A stretch of 25,509 bases of DNA from a virus: positions 1-25,509 of the IMG/VR virus record IMGVR_UViG_3300049841_000067, one strand, 5' to 3'. This document shows, one piece after another, positions 23,671-25,509 of this stretch. Within the stretch, counting starts at the first letter, position 1. Every line of letters begins with the position of its first letter. The position numbers and the translations under genes are program-made. A model generated the notes under the pieces. That model worked only from the letters and a program-made list of their open reading frames with translations, had not been told where the DNA came from and searched no databases.

Positions 23671-23824
23671 CTTGCCCATTGAATTTGCTGGGTTTAGGGT
23701 GGGTGGAACAGCGACAGCTCAAAGACGTTTACCCGACTACTTCTGAGCCGCGCCTTGTGGTGAACCAAAGTAACAACGCCTGTTGCATGATGCGACCGGG
23801 CCGCTACCCCTTTACCAAGACCCT
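23671..23824. other. Non-coding gap, no gene recognised
   Basis: About 150 bases after the terminator with no convincing gene; a short open frame that starts inside the terminator hairpin is not credible. A promoter for the replication genes is expected here or in the duplicated leader that follows, but I see no strong -35/-10 pair. Confidence 0.5.
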
Positions 23825-23891
23825 TGGAGAGCCTTAGTCATGACGAATATCAAACCAAAGCCAATGGAGGGCCTTAGTTCATGACGAATAT
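23825..23891 (+). repeat. Duplicated translation-start region (two copies, 40 bases apart)
   Basis: TGGAGAGCCTTAGTCATGAC (from 23825, repeat continuing to 23850) and TGGAGGGCCTTAGTTCATGA (from 23865, continuing to 23891) are near-identical over about 26 bases. Each contains a GGAG-type ribosome binding site 8-9 bases before an ATG. The first ATG opens only a 14-codon peptide (MTNIKPKPMEGLSS); the second opens a 40-codon frame with the same MTNI beginning. Confidence 0.7.
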
Positions 23892-24003
23892 AGCCACAGA
23901 ACCCGCGTCCCGCAAGCCCCTTTCAAAATTAAAACCCGAAAAAACAAAACCCGCGTCTGGCGCGGGCTTGAGAAAAAAGAATGAGGTTTTGTCTCATGGA
24001 TGA
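23881..24003 (+). CDS. Possible 40-aa leader peptide upstream of the replication gene
   Basis: ATG at 23881 with GGAGGG nine bases upstream; a short basic product beginning MTNIATEPASRKPLSKLKPE and ending in NEVLSHG. Its end overlaps the start of the replication initiator by eight bases, as expected of a translationally coupled leader. It also contains the hairpin at 23950-23966. It may be a real small gene or only a remnant of duplication. Confidence 0.4.
   Translation: MTNIATEPASRKPLSKLKPEKTKPASGAGLRKKNEVLSHG
23942..23967 (-). terminator. Minus-strand terminator-like hairpin
   Basis: CCCGCG-TCTGG-CGCGGG is a perfect 6-bp stem. On the minus strand it is followed by TTTTGTTTTTT, which is a strong intrinsic terminator for leftward transcripts; on the + strand there is no T-run after it. 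Confidence 0.55.
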
Positions 24004-25018
24004 GCGTAAAAATCAAGGTCACGAACGACATTTTTATGACGAGCAAGTCTTTGTCAAATGGACTCACATTAACCAGTTCATCATCTTCTGTGATGGAATT
24101 AGTCGCTCTGTTGGAGGCGGCAACGCCAAGCTGGTCATGGGTCAGAACATGATTTGCATAATGACGCTGCTTGTTAATCATATGGGGCGGCAGAATGTAG
24201 ATGGTCTGGATATCGACGAAAAGGACATAGCTCAGGCTTTCTGGGGCGCTCAGTCTTACATTCAGCGGGAAACGGGGATGTCACAGAGCCGAGTCAGCGA
24301 AGCTCTGTCAGCTCTCGTTGATTCAGGGGTCCTAGTTAGGGATGTCGAGGAGGGCACAACCTTTTACGCATTCTCGCCGCGCACTATCCAGGCTGCCATT
24401 GAGTACAGCAAAATGAAGTACGAAAAGGAGCGGGCAAGGCTAAAGCCGGGTAGACCAGCTGTTAAGTCAAAAATACCCATCCGGGACGCGGATATGACCC
24501 ATCCGGGACGCGGATATGACCCATCCGGGTCCCGGATGCGCCCCATCCGGGTCCCGGATATGACCCATCCGGGACCCGGATGCGCCCCCTTTATAGAAGA
24601 AAGATCTAAGGATTTATCGATCGAACCAAAGAGTGAATCACAAATGGATGGATGGAATGGCGGCGCGAATGACGCACCGCCCAGCCAGCCAATTGTGAGT
24701 GATGATTTTAAACCGATGAGCGGGAAGCATCTGGCTGACTTCATCGAGCTATGCAAGCGCATAGAGTGGCAGATTTCCAGGGGTGACAAGAGCTTCGTGC
24801 ATTGGCCCACTACCCAGGATTTTATTCTGGAGAAGTGGAAGGAGAAGGGGGAAAGGCACCTGCACGGCTTCGAGGGGTGGCTTCAAACAAAGATGTCGCA
24901 GAGACTGGCTAACGGTCGAATGTTCAAGAAGTCTGCGCCTTGGGATGCGCGCTTGAAGTTCTGCTGGGAGCTGTTTCTTGATGAATTGAGATGCAAAGAA
25001 GAGGAGCTTCGGCAATGA
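23996..25018 (+). CDS. Phage replication initiator with winged-helix domain, containing iterons (lambda O-like organisation)
   Basis: 340 aa from the ATG at 23996 (GAGG eight bases upstream); another in-frame ATG at 23981 is possible. Residues 93-129 (TGMSQSRVSEALSALVDSGV, then YAFSP) are a winged helix-turn-helix, inside an N-terminal DNA-binding domain of about 150 residues. Residues 161-197 are encoded by the five 22-bp iterons and form a Pro/Arg/Asp/Gly-rich linker. The C-terminal 130 residues (SGKHLADFIELCKRIEWQIS; FEGWLQTKMSQ) are a helical domain that may contact a helicase or its loader. DNA-binding N-terminus, iteron-bearing linker and helicase-contact C-terminus mirror lambda O. The next gene overlaps it as ATGA. 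Confidence 0.72.
   Translation: MDERKNQGHERHFYDEQVFVKWTHINQFIIFCDGISRSVGGGNAKLVMGQNMICIMTLLVNHMGRQNVDGLDIDEKDIAQAFWGAQSYIQRETGMSQSRVSEALSALVDSGVLVRDVEEGTTFYAFSPRTIQAAIEYSKMKYEKERARLKPGRPAVKSKIPIRDADMTHPGRGYDPSGSRMRPIRVPDMTHPGPGCAPFIEERSKDLSIEPKSESQMDGWNGGANDAPPSQPIVSDDFKPMSGKHLADFIELCKRIEWQISRGDKSFVHWPTTQDFILEKWKEKGERHLHGFEGWLQTKMSQRLANGRMFKKSAPWDARLKFCWELFLDELRCKEEELRQ
24476..24585 (+). repeat. Five tandem 22-bp iterons: candidate phage replication origin
   Basis: Five consecutive 22-base units start at 24476, 24498, 24520, 24542 and 24564. Each begins CCCATCCGGG; units 1 and 2 are identical. Units 3-5 contain a perfect dyad ATCCGGG-T/A-CCCGGAT. 22 is not a multiple of 3, so the repeat is maintained at the DNA level, not for its protein. 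The unit equals two helical turns. An A/T-richer stretch follows (24589-24630), where strands could open. It lies inside the replication initiator gene, as in lambda. Confidence 0.82.
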
Positions 25019-25242
25019 CGACGTACAGCTTGCGACAGGTGGGCGATATGCTCAGTGTGAAAGAGCGGACGGTAAGGGGCTGGATCCGGCTTGGGAAGCT
25101 AAAGGCCGCGCGTTCGTGCGGTTGGGCTTTCGTCGTCGATGCGGAGGAGCTGGAGCGCTTCAAGCGCGAGGAGACGTGGACACCAGAGGACATCGTCCCC
25201 TATATCCGCAAGAATATCCCTGGTATGTATAAAGGAGCATAG
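25015..25242 (+). CDS. Excisionase/MerR-like small DNA-binding protein (HTH_17 type)
   Basis: 75 aa from the ATG at 25015, which overlaps the previous stop as ATGA, with GAGGAG upstream. SLRQVGDMLSVKERTVRGWI and RLGKLKAARSCGWAFVVDAEEL match the short winged helix-turn-helix of excisionase-type proteins ('t..eva.lL.vs..tv..wi..GkLpa.r.g..w.i...el..fl'). It could be a directionality factor, a regulator, or a replication accessory. Its coupling to the initiator gene favours the last two. Confidence 0.65.
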   Translation: MTTYSLRQVGDMLSVKERTVRGWIRLGKLKAARSCGWAFVVDAEELERFKREETWTPEDIVPYIRKNIPGMYKGA

Positions 25243-25260
25243 CAACGCTGGGAGGGTAAA

Positions 25261-25422
25261 ATGCGGCTCTGGAGCCTCTTGAGTTTTTTGCGTCCTCTGA
25301 TACGGAAAATCATGACATCGAGGCCCAGACGGTACAAAGTGCGCTCCTGCGTGCGAACAATTCAGGACTCTGATCTGTTTCTTGCGTATAGACGGGCAAA
25401 GAGCAAAAAGGACGAGGCATAA
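25261..25422 (+). CDS. Small basic protein of unknown function (53 aa)
   Basis: ATG at 25261 with GGGAGGG ideally placed; TAA at 25420-25422. The product MRLWSLLSFLRPLIRKIMTS continues with many Arg/Lys and ends KSKKDEA. The N-terminus is hydrophobic/amphipathic, the rest basic. It lies between the excisionase-like gene and the single-strand-binding protein gene with tight spacing, which makes it likely real despite its size. Confidence 0.6.
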   Translation: MRLWSLLSFLRPLIRKIMTSRPRRYKVRSCVRTIQDSDLFLAYRRAKSKKDEA

Positions 25423-25423
25423 A

Positions 25424-25509
25424 ATGGCGTCTGTCAATCTGGTTATTCTGCAAGGCGTTCTCCAGGATGACCCCAAAATTGAGTACGACCAGCGTGGTTT
25501 GGCTATGAC
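25424..25509 (+). CDS. ssb: Single-stranded DNA-binding protein, N-terminal part (runs off the window)
   Basis: ATG at 25424, one base after the previous stop. The first 28 residues, MASVNLVILQGVLQDDPKIE then YDQRGLAM, match the start of bacterial and phage SSB proteins ('..vNkviLiGnLg.DPe.ry...G'), the first strand of the OB-fold. Its place beside a replication initiator and downstream of a RecT-like gene fits. Only the beginning is in the window. Confidence 0.75.
   Translation, partial: MASVNLVILQGVLQDDPKIEYDQRGLAM

Noticed and set aside
23646-23837. 63-codon open frame after the 61-aa gene
   Set aside because: Its start is inside the loop of the strong terminator at 23634-23670, there is no ribosome binding site, and the product has no coding-like composition.
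23837-23844. GTCATGAC in the duplicated leader resembles the core of the 18-bp palindromes
   Set aside because: The flanking TGTTG/CAACA arms are missing, so it is not counted as a site of the array.
1-25509. CRISPR arrays, tRNA genes and insertion sequences
   Set aside because: Looked for by eye; no regularly spaced repeat-spacer array, no cloverleaf with a TTCGA arm, and no transposase or terminal repeats with target duplications were found.

Overview
This window is a stretch of a tailed phage (or prophage) genome with a contractile tail, that is, myovirus morphology. It runs from the end of the head module through the complete tail and baseplate, fibres, lysis genes, a small regulatory region, and the start of the recombination/replication region. 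A 3TM-type holin, a lysozyme-type endolysin, a Uma2-like protein and the Shine-Dalgarno usage point to a Gram-negative, probably proteobacterial, host; the host itself cannot be read from the sequence. Terminase, portal and most of the scaffold lie upstream. Almost every late gene is on the + strand, tightly packed, often with ATGA or TGATG stop/start overlaps.

Head and cargo (1-4447): the scaffold C-terminus, an N4-gp56-type major capsid protein followed by a terminator, a charge-segregated small protein with another terminator, then three adjacent proteins (1635-3675) that share an N-terminal motif F-x-x-x-x-G-R-x-[IV]-P-I and end in an Ala/Gly-rich hydrophobic helix plus a Lys-rich tail. 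The first carries an ADP-ribosyltransferase-like domain. They look like modular virion cargo. Head-tail joining proteins follow.

Tail (4449-19754): neck/completion proteins, sheath, tube, a tail chaperone gene with a textbook A_AAA_AAG -1 frameshift site, tape measure, LysM hub protein, gp27/gpD-like hub, spike, gp25-like wedge, baseplate J, gpI-like protein, two fibre-type proteins (one with 36 uninterrupted collagen Gly-X-Y triplets) and two small accessory proteins.

Lysis region (19773-22273): holin, endolysin and a membrane/coiled-coil spanin-like protein on +. These are interleaved with two minus-strand genes: a 76-aa Cys-rich membrane protein and a Uma2-like nuclease. Upstream of each minus-strand gene is a cluster of an 18-bp palindrome (consensus TGTTGgTCATGAcCAACA; eight sites in all). 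A perfect 39-bp piece of one cluster recurs inverted in the other. This unexplained array is one of the best candidates for something undescribed.

Early region (22274-25509): an XRE repressor diverges, across repeats of TTGCATTTAAT, from a RecT-like annealing protein. After a terminator and a duplicated leader comes a winged-helix replication initiator whose gene contains five exact 22-bp iterons, a lambda-O-like arrangement suggesting the phage origin. An excisionase-like HTH protein, a 53-aa basic protein and the start of a single-stranded DNA-binding protein gene complete the window.
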